From assembly GCA_902527045.1 (NCBI GenBank), contig CABZNL010000006.1, positions 1 to 63,595 of the forward strand: DNA of 63,595 bases, in the 5' to 3' direction. Below, piece after piece: positions 26,779 to 36,624 of this stretch. The stretch comes from an uncultured Alphaproteobacteria bacterium (GTDB lineage: Bacteria > Pseudomonadota > Alphaproteobacteria > HIMB59). Position 1 is the stretch's first letter, and the number at the start of each line of letters is the position of its first letter. Position numbers and translations under genes: made by a program. The notes under the pieces are model-generated. The model was given only the letters and a program-made list of their open reading frames with translations. It searched no databases and had not been told where the DNA came from.

Positions 26779-27905
26779 TTCTTATCTAAGATTGATAATT
26801 TATAAGAAGATGTATTTTCCATTAGTAAATTCGTATCTATTTTTACTCCTAATCCCTCTCTATTATCTAATTCAATAAATCCATTATTTATTTCGAAGTT
26901 TTTATTACAAAACTTTAAAGTATAGGGAATATACTCAGGGAAAAATTCAGCCATCTCTGTATTAGGAAAACTCATACATAAATGGACCATCGCTGATGCT
27001 GCTATTGACATAGAATTCCAACAATGAGGAGAAACTCTAACATTATTTTTATTTGATAGTTCTATTATTTTTATCATATCAATAATTCCTCCAACACTTG
27101 AAATATCTGGATTAAATATATCAACAGCATCTGCAGCTAGAGTTTCAATGAAATGATTTATTCCACATTGTTTTTCTCCTGTAACAATTCTCAAACCTGT
27201 TTGATTTTTAATTTCTTTTAGTGCTGAAGTAGCTTCACCATCAACTGGCTCTTCAAACCAATAGGGTTTAAATTCCTTTACAAGAGGAGCTAATTTTAAC
27301 GAAACATTTTTATTTTTAGGACATGCTAGGTCTAACATAAGAGGTATATTAAGTCCCATTGTTTGCCTTATTTTTGAAATACAGATTGCAGCTTGATCAA
27401 TTGTTCTTTTTTGAAGAGGATATATTTTTATACCTCCATAACCCTGATTTAATATTTCTTCACATCTAGATGATAATTTTTCATCATTTTTAAAATCTTC
27501 ACTCCAAATAGTAGCGTATACAGGAACTTTATCTCTGTATTTATTCGATAAAATTTTATAGAGAGGTTTTTTTTTCTTTTTACCTTCAATATCCCAAAGA
27601 CTCATTTCAATAGCACTTGTTGCAGCAGAAAAATCAATCCCACGATGCCCATCTGCTATCACTTCAACTTCCTTATGAAATCTATCTGGTGTTAAATTTT
27701 CTATATGTGATAGTGAATTAACAAGATTATGAACAATTTCTACAATACCTTTTTCTCTTGTAGGTAATGTAAACGCTTCACCCCATCCATAATATCCCCC
27801 ATCGGTAGTCAGCTTAAGAAATATAAAAGGTTTAATTTGCGACCATCCATCATCACTTGGTATAGACTTGGAAATCCAGGTTTCTACTTTATTTAAAAAA
27901 CTCAT
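26775..27905 (-). CDS. mandelate racemase/muconate lactonizing enzyme (enolase superfamily)
   Basis: The 376-residue protein has the enolase-superfamily capping domain and barrel. Metal ligands are Asp192 (MLDLACPK), Glu218 (YWFEEPVDG) and Glu244 (TGEKQCG). Candidate acid/base residues are Lys160 (GGIKIYP) and the dyad His294 (VSPHCWN) with Asp267. The Asp-His dyad suggests the mandelate racemase subgroup, which contains sugar-acid dehydratases and racemases. It is the last gene of a five-gene minus operon with Fe-ADH, amidase, a DMT transporter and a homocysteine methyltransferase. Confidence 0.85.
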   Translation of the reverse strand: MSFLNKVETWISKSIPSDDGWSQIKPFIFLKLTTDGGYYGWGEAFTLPTREKGIVEIVHNLVNSLSHIENLTPDRFHKEVEVIADGHRGIDFSAATSAIEMSLWDIEGKKKKKPLYKILSNKYRDKVPVYATIWSEDFKNDEKLSSRCEEILNQGYGGIKIYPLQKRTIDQAAICISKIRQTMGLNIPLMLDLACPKNKNVSLKLAPLVKEFKPYWFEEPVDGEATSALKEIKNQTGLRIVTGEKQCGINHFIETLAADAVDIFNPDISSVGGIIDMIKIIELSNKNNVRVSPHCWNSMSIAASAMVHLCMSFPNTEMAEFFPEYIPYTLKFCNKNFEINNGFIELDNREGLGVKIDTNLLMENTSSYKLSILDKN

Positions 27906-27913
27906 TTATTTAT

Positions 27914-28900
27914 TTAAAATTTTTCAATTAATTTCTTTAAATGTGTGTCACTTACACCACAACACCCACCAATTATTTGTATTTGATCATCAATGAACTC
28001 TAAACAGGAATTTGCAAACTCATCTTCTGTGCTCATAGCAATAGCCTCATGAGTACTAGTATCAAATTTATGTATTTCTGGATAATACATCATTGGACCT
28101 TTCCAATGATCTTTTATTATTTTCAATCCACCAGAACTATCTTGAAACCATGTGTGCATAATACCATAAACATCTCCACCAATATTTGTAAGTGTTTTTA
28201 TTATGTCTTCAAATTGAATAATTTCGTCTTCGGGTAAAAATTTTGGTTGCTCCTTGTACTTTTTCTCATCATAAATTAATGATTTTTCTTTTTCTGCTCT
28301 AAAATTTCTCCCAACTATACTGTTGTCAAATTTACTTTCACAACAACTTAGACCAACCCATATAGGAAGACCAGTCTTTAACGCTGCATTTAGTAATATT
28401 TCAGAGTGGTTTATATCAAGTAACATTTCTAAAATTAATAGATCTACTCCAGAGTCTTTTAGTATGTTAGCAGCTTCAATATAATTTCTTTCTTCTTGTT
28501 TATATGAAGGTATAAACTTCGGATTAGGTACAAATTCATTTTCTTTCAATGCAAAAAAATTTGACAGACTTCCAGCTATAGCAACTTTTTCAGTTTTATT
28601 AGTATTTATGATTGCTTTTCTTGCTAATTCAACAGATTTAATTAAAAACTTTTCTGTTTCATTTTTGCGATTCAAGCTATCGAGTACGTGTCTACTTGTT
28701 GCAAATGTATTTGCGGTAATAATATCACAACCTACATTTATAAAATTTTCATGAACTTTGACTACTATATCAGGTGAGTTAATCGTAGCTAGAGCAGCAA
28801 ATGCTGGACTCATATCTCCACCTAGTTTTGCTATCTCTGAACCATTTCCACCATCTAAAAAAATTTTTGATTTATTTTTTAATTTTTCTTTAAATATCAT
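27914..28900 (-). CDS. homocysteine S-methyltransferase family protein, copy 2
   Basis: The 328-residue barrel starts IFLDGGNGSEIAKLGG and ends with GGCCG (311-315), with another Cys in GLSCCESK. It is a diverged paralogue of the 25858-26778 product and lies just across the enolase-superfamily gene from it. It overlaps the DMT transporter gene by four bases and is 8 bases from the enolase-type gene. Two such enzymes within 3 kb, on opposite strands, suggest two different methyl donors. Confidence 0.82.
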   Translation of the reverse strand: MIFKEKLKNKSKIFLDGGNGSEIAKLGGDMSPAFAALATINSPDIVVKVHENFINVGCDIITANTFATSRHVLDSLNRKNETEKFLIKSVELARKAIINTNKTEKVAIAGSLSNFFALKENEFVPNPKFIPSYKQEERNYIEAANILKDSGVDLLILEMLLDINHSEILLNAALKTGLPIWVGLSCCESKFDNSIVGRNFRAEKEKSLIYDEKKYKEQPKFLPEDEIIQFEDIIKTLTNIGGDVYGIMHTWFQDSSGGLKIIKDHWKGPMMYYPEIHKFDTSTHEAIAMSTEDEFANSCLEFIDDQIQIIGGCCGVSDTHLKKLIEKF

Positions 28901-29790
28901 GTATTTTTTGGATTTGGTGCTAGAACAACTGCTAAAATTCCTCCAATCACAATCATCGAGCTTCCAATTATTTCTCGTAAACCAAATGGTTCATCTGTCA
29001 GAATACTTGAGCTTGTGACTCCAACTAATATTTCGGATAAAAAGAGTATTGAACATAAACCAGCTCCTAATTTACTCGGTGACCAAAATATAACCACGCC
29101 TGTAGGTATAAAATAAAAAACAGATATGAAAAAAAGAAATGAGGACATAGCAACAAATGAATCTATTGTAGGCATTGGTCCTAGATAATCTGTTAAAAAG
29201 AAGCCAGCAACTATGTTGAACAAAGTACCATAAAAAAAGAAAGAAAAAATTGTAGGAAATACACCATCAGTCTTAACAATTTCCAAACGTATCATTCCAG
29301 CTGCAAATAAAGCTCCACCAGCAAGAGCCAACCAATCACCTGCATTCTCTGGCAATGGAATGATTGTTTGTTTACTAAACACAATCCATAAACCTCCAAG
29401 AGCTAAACCAAGTGTTAATGCTCTTTCAACACCTGGTTTTTTCTTCAAAAATAAAATCTCAAAAATAGTTGTCCAAATAGGAGTCATATAAAAAAGAATT
29501 AATGCACGAACTACGTCCGTTAGAAGAAAACTTAATGCATAACAAATAAAACCACCTCCGCAAAGTAACCCTGTTATTGGCAACTCTAAACCAAAAGTCC
29601 TTCCTTTAACTTTTCGCCATAATGCTATAGGGGATAATATTAGAACTCCAATAATCATTTGTGCAATAGTTCCCCAACCACCTGTAAGCCCACCATCTTC
29701 TAAAATTCTTTGTGGTAACCAATATATTCCCCATGATCCAGCTGATATAGCTAATGCAAATGCTATTTTGTAATGATGAGGATGTCTCAT
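28897..29790 (-). CDS. EamA/DMT-family transporter
   Basis: This 297-residue integral membrane protein has ten hydrophobic helices in two repeated halves, the DMT (drug/metabolite transporter) layout. Its residue composition (Ala, Gly, Leu, few Lys and Asn) differs from the other DMT protein at 32448-33359, so the two are not recent duplicates. Such proteins export or import small metabolites. It sits inside a catabolic operon between amidase and homocysteine methyltransferase genes. Confidence 0.85.
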   Translation of the reverse strand: MRHPHHYKIAFALAISAGSWGIYWLPQRILEDGGLTGGWGTIAQMIIGVLILSPIALWRKVKGRTFGLELPITGLLCGGGFICYALSFLLTDVVRALILFYMTPIWTTIFEILFLKKKPGVERALTLGLALGGLWIVFSKQTIIPLPENAGDWLALAGGALFAAGMIRLEIVKTDGVFPTIFSFFFYGTLFNIVAGFFLTDYLGPMPTIDSFVAMSSFLFFISVFYFIPTGVVIFWSPSKLGAGLCSILFLSEILVGVTSSSILTDEPFGLREIIGSSMIVIGGILAVVLAPNPKNT

Positions 29791-29796
29791 GATTAA

Positions 29797-31209
29797 TTAA
29801 TCTAGCAGAGGTTTAAACTTACTAAAGTTAAATATCTCTTCATACTTTTTTACAAAAGCAAATAATTTCAAATCACTTTTGTTTTTTCCAATTATTTGCA
29901 TACCCATAGGCATACCTTTCTCATCAAACCCCACAGGAACAGTAATTGTGGGTAATTCAAGAAGACTTGATAATATGAAAATTTCCAACCAACGATGATA
30001 AGTATCTAATTCAAAAGAATTTATTTTTTTTGGAAATTGAAGAGTTTTATCAAATGGAAAAATTTGCGCAGATGGAAGGGCAAGAAAATCAAAATTTTTA
30101 AATATATTTTCTATCTGCTTATAACATTTATTTTTTTGATCTTTTGCAATTTGTAAATCTTTATCACTTATATTTTTACCATTATTATATTCCCATATGG
30201 CTTGATAAGTCATTGTATTAATATCTTTTATATTCATTGCTAAAGTATCATCATAAATACTTTTCGATCTAAAAGTAATCCAACTACTCCATAAAGTATC
30301 ATGATCAAAATCTGGTTTTAGTTTTTCGATTTTAATATTTAAATTCTCTAATTTTTTAAGTTGTTTTTCACAAATATCTATAATTTTATTTTCAATTTTA
30401 TAATATGCATTCATATCTGATAACCATCCAATTTTGATATTTACAAAATCCTTTTCATCTATTTTTTGATTTTTAAAAGGCTGATTTAAATCAAATGAAT
30501 AATCATCTTTAATGTCACTTCCAACTATCTCGTCTAATAAAAATGCCATATCATCTGGAGTTCGTGCTAAACATCCTGGTGTCGTGAGGACAGGTATTTT
30601 TCTATCTTTGCTTCTATCTACAGAAATTAAACCTGGCGTAGGTCTATACCCATATATATTAGCATATGCAGCTGGCCCTCTGCATGATCCCATCTGATCT
30701 GTGCCATCTGCAAATGGTAGTAATCTGGTGGCAACTGCAGTACTTGCTCCTCCACTTGATCCTGCTGCAGATTTCGAGATATCAAAACAATTTGATGTAG
30801 GACCAAATAATCTATTAGTTGTGTGCCCACCAATACCTAATTCTGCAGTATTAGTTTTGCCTATGATAATAACTCCACTTTTGATAAGTCGATCTACAAA
30901 TAGAGTGTTCTTTGAGGGTAAATAATCTTTTGTCCCAGGGAAGCCATAAGTTGTTTTTAAACCAACAACATCACTTAGGTCTTTTATAGCTATTGGAATA
31001 CCATTTAAAGGTTTATGAGTTTCATTTAAATTATCTTTTTTTATAGCTTCATTAATAAGTGTTTCTCTGTCTTTAAGAAGAATTATTGCGTTTAAATCTG
31101 GATTGATTTTATCAATTCTATTTAAATAGTATTCCATTAACTCTTTAATAGATAATTGACGAGATTTTATGCTTTGTAATATTTTTTCAACTGATTGATC
31201 TTCAAGCAT
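29797..31209 (-). CDS. amidase (amidase signature family)
   Basis: The 470-residue enzyme carries the Ser-cisSer-Lys triad: Lys76 (IAIKDLSD), Ser151 in AAGSSGGAS, and nucleophile Ser175 (MGSCRGPA). It hydrolyses an amide bond. The amide is unknown and GatA is unlikely because no gatB or gatC is nearby. It is 6 bases from both the Fe-ADH and DMT genes in the minus operon. Confidence 0.87.
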   Translation of the reverse strand: MLEDQSVEKILQSIKSRQLSIKELMEYYLNRIDKINPDLNAIILLKDRETLINEAIKKDNLNETHKPLNGIPIAIKDLSDVVGLKTTYGFPGTKDYLPSKNTLFVDRLIKSGVIIIGKTNTAELGIGGHTTNRLFGPTSNCFDISKSAAGSSGGASTAVATRLLPFADGTDQMGSCRGPAAYANIYGYRPTPGLISVDRSKDRKIPVLTTPGCLARTPDDMAFLLDEIVGSDIKDDYSFDLNQPFKNQKIDEKDFVNIKIGWLSDMNAYYKIENKIIDICEKQLKKLENLNIKIEKLKPDFDHDTLWSSWITFRSKSIYDDTLAMNIKDINTMTYQAIWEYNNGKNISDKDLQIAKDQKNKCYKQIENIFKNFDFLALPSAQIFPFDKTLQFPKKINSFELDTYHRWLEIFILSSLLELPTITVPVGFDEKGMPMGMQIIGKNKSDLKLFAFVKKYEEIFNFSKFKPLLD

Positions 31210-31215
31210 AAATGC

Positions 31216-32406
31216 TTAACGTGCTTGTTTTATACTTTGAAGAACAATTTCTTTCATTTCCAACATGGATGCTTCTTTAGGATTTGTGGCGTAGGCTTGA
31301 TCTTGCATTGCTTTTTGTGCAATTCTTTCAGCACAGTCCTCTGGTATATTGATCTCATTAAGGCCTTTTGGAATATCTAGTCTGTCAAGTATTTGCATAA
31401 TATTTTTGATAAATTCATTTACTGAATGATTTTCAAATTGCATAGCTTCAGACATTCTTTTAACTTTTTCGTCCATTCCTGGTAAATTGAATTTTAGAAC
31501 GGGTGGTAAAACTATAGCGTTAGTTAAACCATGATGAGTATTATATTCTGCACCAACCATGTGAGAAATAGAGTGAACATTTCCAAGGCCTTTAAGAAAT
31601 GAAATCCCACCCAAATAAGAACCTATTATCATACCTCCTCTGGCTAATAAATTACTTGGCTCTTCAACAGCTAAGACAAGAGACTTTGATATTAGATTGA
31701 GACTCTCTAAGGCTGCACCATCACAAAGAGGATTAAAACCTGGCACACAATAACCCTCAATACTATGAACCATAGCATCTACACCTGTCCATGCAGTTAA
31801 TTTAGGTGGTAGTTCTAATGTTAATTCGGGGTCAACTAATGTAAAAATAGGCCTTACATCTGGGTGCCAAATACAAAATTTCATCCCTTTTTCTAGGTGT
31901 GTAACCATTGCTGTAATTTCCGTTTCAGCACCAGTTCCTGATGTTGTAGGAATTGTTATTATTTTTGGAAAAGCATTTTCTTTTGTAATTTTTGGAACAG
32001 GTTGTTCAAACTCAAAATCCCATAATGGAGTATCGCTATTTACAGTTAAACATATCGATTTCCCACCATCCATTGCACTTCCGCCTCCAATAGCAATAAT
32101 GGCATCATGTTTACCACTTCTAAATTGATCACACCCTTTGGATATTTCATCATCACGTGGATTTGGCGATATATTATAAAAAATCTCAGATTTGATATTA
32201 TTTTTGGAAAGTAAGGTTTCTAATTTATTTATAAATGGTAGATCTTTACTACCACTATCTGTAACGATTAATGGGTTTTTAATCTCAAACTCTTCACAAA
32301 ATTTTCCTATCTCATTAAATCTTCCTGGACCGTAGTATGTTGTTGTTGGAAATGTCCAATCTTGATTAGAGAGAATTTCTATTTCGCTTAGTTTAAAGTT
32401 TTTCAT
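31216..32406 (-). CDS. iron-containing alcohol dehydrogenase
   Basis: The 396-residue enzyme has the group III alcohol dehydrogenase layout. The NAD-binding GGGSAMDGGKS lies at 107-117. Likely metal ligands are Asp210, His214, His278 and His292, with the same 14-residue spacing between the last two as in FucO. It interconverts an alcohol and an aldehyde or ketone. It is the first gene of the five-gene minus operon, whose promoter should lie in the 41-base gap before the DMT gene at 32448. Confidence 0.88.
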   Translation of the reverse strand: MKNFKLSEIEILSNQDWTFPTTTYYGPGRFNEIGKFCEEFEIKNPLIVTDSGSKDLPFINKLETLLSKNNIKSEIFYNISPNPRDDEISKGCDQFRSGKHDAIIAIGGGSAMDGGKSICLTVNSDTPLWDFEFEQPVPKITKENAFPKIITIPTTSGTGAETEITAMVTHLEKGMKFCIWHPDVRPIFTLVDPELTLELPPKLTAWTGVDAMVHSIEGYCVPGFNPLCDGAALESLNLISKSLVLAVEEPSNLLARGGMIIGSYLGGISFLKGLGNVHSISHMVGAEYNTHHGLTNAIVLPPVLKFNLPGMDEKVKRMSEAMQFENHSVNEFIKNIMQILDRLDIPKGLNEINIPEDCAERIAQKAMQDQAYATNPKEASMLEMKEIVLQSIKQAR

Positions 32407-32447
32407 TTAAGATAATAAAGTTTATAACAAGTTCATAGCTATATTAA

Positions 32448-33359
32448 ATGATTAATTTTATAAATAGTCAAAAAAATACCTTTCTAGCAATTACCGCAAT
32501 GGTAGTTGGAGTAATATTTATCGATATACATGGATTGATTGTAAAATATTTAGGAGGTGAGTATTCAACTATTCAATTAGCACTTTTTAGAAATACTTTT
32601 GCTATTATTCCTTTAATACTTTTATTAATTTATAATAAAGAAAGTTCAGATCTTTTTAAAAATTTAAGTAAAAAATTTATTTTATTTTGTTTTGTTAGAG
32701 GTTCGTGTTTTTTAGCAATTAATATTCTGTATTACATTGCTATAAATAATATGGAGTTTGCTACAGCATCCACACTTACTTTTTCATCAACTTTTTTTAT
32801 AGTTATATTGTCTATTTTTTTTTTAGGGGACAAGGTGGGTATATATAGATGGTCTGCTGTTATAATTGGCTTTATTGGAGTCGTTATGATTATGAGACCA
32901 AATAGTAGTATATTCTCATACTATTCAATTTTACCAATACTAGTTGCATTTTTATGGGCTGTACAAGTTATAGTATTAAAATTTATTCCAGATATTTTTT
33001 CTACAGGTAAAATACAGTTTTATTCTTTATTATCGTCTTTTCTTGGCTCTTTAGTTTTTATTTATTTTACAACAGGTCATACTTATATTGAGACCCAAAG
33101 TGACTTTTTTATTTTATCATTAATTGGTATTTTTGGTGGTACTGCTGCCATCCTTTTTATTTACTCTTATAGATTGATTGCAGCTAGCAAAATAGCAGTC
33201 TTTGAATATTTAGCAATACCATCTTCATTTATACTAGCCTGGATATTTTTTGATGAAGCACCTTTTGATCAACTTTTTCCTGGAGTATTATTAATAGTCT
33301 TTGCTGGTTTAATTATTATATGGAGAGATAAAAATAAAAAGATTAATAAACCAAATTAG
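32448..33359 (+). CDS. EamA/DMT-family transporter
   Basis: The 303-residue membrane protein has about ten helices in two EamA halves (FIDIHGLIVKYLGG in the first; RLIAASKIAVFEYLAIPSSFILAW in the second). It resembles S-adenosylmethionine or amino acid carriers of the DMT group only at family level. It diverges from the Fe-ADH operon and converges with proV, 9 bases from it. Confidence 0.87.
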   Translation: MINFINSQKNTFLAITAMVVGVIFIDIHGLIVKYLGGEYSTIQLALFRNTFAIIPLILLLIYNKESSDLFKNLSKKFILFCFVRGSCFLAINILYYIAINNMEFATASTLTFSSTFFIVILSIFFLGDKVGIYRWSAVIIGFIGVVMIMRPNSSIFSYYSILPILVAFLWAVQVIVLKFIPDIFSTGKIQFYSLLSSFLGSLVFIYFTTGHTYIETQSDFFILSLIGIFGGTAAILFIYSYRLIAASKIAVFEYLAIPSSFILAWIFFDEAPFDQLFPGVLLIVFAGLIIIWRDKNKKINKPN

Positions 33360-33368
33360 AAATTCAAA

Positions 33369-34403
33369 TTATTTTGATTTCATAGATTTCATAACAATTG
33401 TTCGATCGATTTCACCAACCAACTCTCCTGAATTGGAACTTATAATAGGGTAGGCGGTGTCATCTTCACAAATTTGATCGATTAAAGATTCAATTTTTAC
33501 ATTTTCATCAATGCACTTTGTTTTATCTAAAAATAAGTTTTTAGACTCGTCAGAGCATTCTTTGCGCATAACTTTTCCTGCACTTAGCACTTTATATTTT
33601 GGAACATCTTCACAAAAATCTTTAACATATTGATCGACAGGATTTGCTACTATTTCCTCAGGTGTTCCTACTTGGGATATTTCACCATCTTTCATGATAG
33701 CAATATGATCTCCCATTTTTATTGCTTCTAAAAAATCATGTGTAATAAAAACCATAGTTCTCTGTAGTTTTTTTTGAATGTCTAAAAGTTCATCTTGCAT
33801 TTCTCTTCTAATAAGAGGGTCCAATGCAGAAAAAGGTTCATCGAATATTAATATTTCAGGTTCAACCGCCATAGCACGAGCTAAACCAACTCTTTGTTGC
33901 ATACCACCAGATAATTCTCTTGGATAGTTGTTGTGCCATCCCTTTAAACCAACAAGATTTAAAGACTCCATTGACTTGTCTAATCTATCTTGTTTTTTCT
34001 CTCCTCTAATTTCTAATCCGTATGAAATATTCTCAAGCACAGTTCTGTGTGGGAAAAGTCCAAAGTGTTGAAAAACCATACTCATTTTATTTCTTCTAAG
34101 ATCTAATAAGCTATTTCTGCTAATCTTGGTAACATCAGTGTCATCAATAATTACAGATCCTGATGTAGGTTCAATTAATCTTGTCAAACATCTCACTAAA
34201 GTTGATTTACCACTTCCTGAAAGGCCCATGACAACAAAGGTTTCTCCTTTTTGTATGGAGAAACTAACATCCTTTACAGCAACAACATGACCTGTTTTTT
34301 CTTGAACTTCATCTCTAGTTAAATTTGGATCAAGATTTTCTAATATTTTCTTTTCATCGTTTCCAAAAATTTTCCATATATTTGAGCAAATAATTTTATC
34401 CAT
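33369..34403 (-). CDS. proV: glycine betaine/proline-type ABC transporter ATPase
   Basis: The 344-residue ATPase has the ProV-type leader (EKTGHVVAVKDVSFSIQKGE), Walker A GLSGSGKST, signature LSGGMQQRVGLARA, Walker B EILIFDEPFSALD and a C-terminal CBS-like tail. The tail is expected to sense ionic strength or ligand in this family. It energises uptake of quaternary amines. It diverges from the permease gene with 97 bases between them, which probably hold both promoters. The cognate binding protein is 7 kb away at 41960. Confidence 0.9.
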   Translation of the reverse strand: MDKIICSNIWKIFGNDEKKILENLDPNLTRDEVQEKTGHVVAVKDVSFSIQKGETFVVMGLSGSGKSTLVRCLTRLIEPTSGSVIIDDTDVTKISRNSLLDLRRNKMSMVFQHFGLFPHRTVLENISYGLEIRGEKKQDRLDKSMESLNLVGLKGWHNNYPRELSGGMQQRVGLARAMAVEPEILIFDEPFSALDPLIRREMQDELLDIQKKLQRTMVFITHDFLEAIKMGDHIAIMKDGEISQVGTPEEIVANPVDQYVKDFCEDVPKYKVLSAGKVMRKECSDESKNLFLDKTKCIDENVKIESLIDQICEDDTAYPIISSNSGELVGEIDRTIVMKSMKSK

Positions 34404-34500
34404 ACTAAAGCGATATATTGATATTATATTGTGAATTAATACTATTAAAATAAAATTATTTTTATAAATTTATTAGTTGAGGTTTATATATAAGAAAGTA

Positions 34501-36624
34501 ATGTCTTTAGATCGAAATTTAGAAGTAAATAAAAAGCTTAATAAAAATATAATTTTGTATTTAAGTATTTTTATTATTGGAGCTATTGCTTATTATCTTT
34601 CAATTACGAACGAAGATCCTACTGTTTTTCCTAAATCTATTACTGATGAATTTAAATTCACAGCATGGATAAATGCTGGTGAAGATTATTTAAAAGACAA
34701 TTATAGATGGATAACTAGATTATTTGCATCATTTTTACAGGCTGGTTACATGGCATTAGAAAATTTTTTCGTTGAGTCTCCATGGATTTTAATAATGTCC
34801 TTGATGACTCTACCTGCATTAGCTTATGGGGGTATAAGATTAGCTTTATTTTGCATGTTTACGGTTTATTTTTGGGGTGCTGTTGATATGTGGGAAGTCT
34901 CAATGCAAACTTTAGCCTTGATGGGACTATCAGTAATTTTGTCTGTAATTTTAGGGGTAATTCTGGGAATATTTAGTTCGCAAAGTGATAGATTTGAAAA
35001 TTTTCTTAAACCTATCTTAGATACAATGCAGGTTATGCCTGCTTTTGTTTATTTATTCCCTGCTATGTTCTTTTTTGGAATAGGAGGCGCTCCTGCAATA
35101 CTTGCTACATTAATTTACGCTATGCCACCAATTATAAGATTAACTAATTTAGGTATCAGACAAGTATCAAAAGAAACAATTGAGTCAGCTGAGTCATTTG
35201 GTTCAAACAAGTATCAACTTTTATTTAAAATTAAAATTCCGATGGCTTTACCAAGTATTATGATGGGCGTTAATCAAACAATAATGATGGCATTAGCATT
35301 AGTTGTACTTGCAACATTTATTGGTGCTGAAGGTTTAGGCGGTCAAGTATGGCAGGCTATAAGAAAATTAGATGTAGGATGGGCTATGGAGGGAGGCCTA
35401 TGTATTTTATTTATGGCAATAATGTTTGATAGATTAAGTAGTGCAATAAGCAAAGATAAAGAAATTTTACCAAATGATGTTGAAAAATTTTACATACTAC
35501 CTCAAAGTCTACAAAGATACCCCTTAGCTAATTTAATAGAATTACCATTGAGAATTATAGTCAAACTTACATATTTAATTTTTTCAAATATTATCAATAT
35601 CTTTGCAAGTTTTTTTGATAGCTCAATTTCTATCTTCAATAAGTCATATTCTGGCATAATTAAAAATTTTATGAACCAAAGATATTTTTTATTTTCTTCA
35701 TTATTAATATTTTTTTTTATTTATATATTTGATGCATACTTTTATGCTATTGGAACATTTCCAGAAACTTGGACTATCGAAATACAAAAACCGATAGAAA
35801 ATGCTGTAAAGGCTATGACTCTTGATCCTGGGTTCATTTCATTTGCAAAAGGTTTAAAATACTTTATTTATTTGTATCTACTTAAACCCTTAAATGCATT
35901 CCTTACACAAATACCTTGGTGGTATACGATGGTTGTATTTATAATTATAGGTTATGTAACTGTAGGATTAAGATTTGCAACAATTACTGCAATATTATTA
36001 GCTTTCATAGGGGCTACTGGAATGTGGATGCATTCAATGATCACTCTATCTTCTGTACTGGTTTCTGTCTTAATTTGCTTTGTTATAGGAGTACCGTTGG
36101 GCGTGTTAGCCTCATACAATAAATGGTACAGAGACATACAAAATGTAGTTTTAGATGCTATGCAAACTCTGCCATATTTTTGCTATTTAATTCCTGTTTT
36201 AATGTTCTTTGGTGGCAATATTGTTTCTGCTGTCATAGCAACTGTAATTTACTCTGTCCCACCAATTATAAGGCTAACTGCTCTCGGTTTATCACAAGTA
36301 TCAGGTGGTTATTCTGAAGTTTCAAAATCTTTTGGTGGAACGGGTATCCAAACATTAAACAAGGTAAAATTCCCTTTAGCTGTACCTAGTCTAGTGATGG
36401 GTTTCAATCAAACTGTTATAATGGCATTTGCTATGCAAATTGTTACTCCTTTAATTGGAGGTAAAGGACTTGGTCTTCAAGTATTTAATGCTCTTCAAAG
36501 ATCTGATACAGGTAGAGGTTTATCAGCTGGTTTAGCTATTGTCCTTCTTGCTATTATCATAGATAGAATTACTCACGCATGGACTAAAAAACAAAGACAA
36601 GCACTTGGACTAGATCACTCTTAA
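34501..36624 (+). CDS. fused double permease of a betaine-type ABC transporter
   Basis: The product (about 707 residues) is roughly twice the size of ProW and contains two BPD_transp domains. Each half has a periplasmic lead-in, then the permease core. The cytoplasmic loops correspond clearly: ESAESFGSNKYQLLFKIKIPMALPS near residue 230 and EVSKSFGGTGIQTLNKVKFPLAVPS near 605. One polypeptide therefore supplies the whole pore. The ATG at 34501 is preferred to an in-frame TTG at 34477 because it follows AAGAAAG closely. The stop TAA overlaps the ATG of the molybdoenzyme gene. Confidence 0.87.
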   Translation: MSLDRNLEVNKKLNKNIILYLSIFIIGAIAYYLSITNEDPTVFPKSITDEFKFTAWINAGEDYLKDNYRWITRLFASFLQAGYMALENFFVESPWILIMSLMTLPALAYGGIRLALFCMFTVYFWGAVDMWEVSMQTLALMGLSVILSVILGVILGIFSSQSDRFENFLKPILDTMQVMPAFVYLFPAMFFFGIGGAPAILATLIYAMPPIIRLTNLGIRQVSKETIESAESFGSNKYQLLFKIKIPMALPSIMMGVNQTIMMALALVVLATFIGAEGLGGQVWQAIRKLDVGWAMEGGLCILFMAIMFDRLSSAISKDKEILPNDVEKFYILPQSLQRYPLANLIELPLRIIVKLTYLIFSNIINIFASFFDSSISIFNKSYSGIIKNFMNQRYFLFSSLLIFFFIYIFDAYFYAIGTFPETWTIEIQKPIENAVKAMTLDPGFISFAKGLKYFIYLYLLKPLNAFLTQIPWWYTMVVFIIIGYVTVGLRFATITAILLAFIGATGMWMHSMITLSSVLVSVLICFVIGVPLGVLASYNKWYRDIQNVVLDAMQTLPYFCYLIPVLMFFGGNIVSAVIATVIYSVPPIIRLTALGLSQVSGGYSEVSKSFGGTGIQTLNKVKFPLAVPSLVMGFNQTVIMAFAMQIVTPLIGGKGLGLQVFNALQRSDTGRGLSAGLAIVLLAIIIDRITHAWTKKQRQALGLDHS

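Noticed and set aside
29797-31209. GatA subunit of the tRNA amidotransferase
   Set aside because: No gatB or gatC is nearby and the gene is in a catabolic operon.
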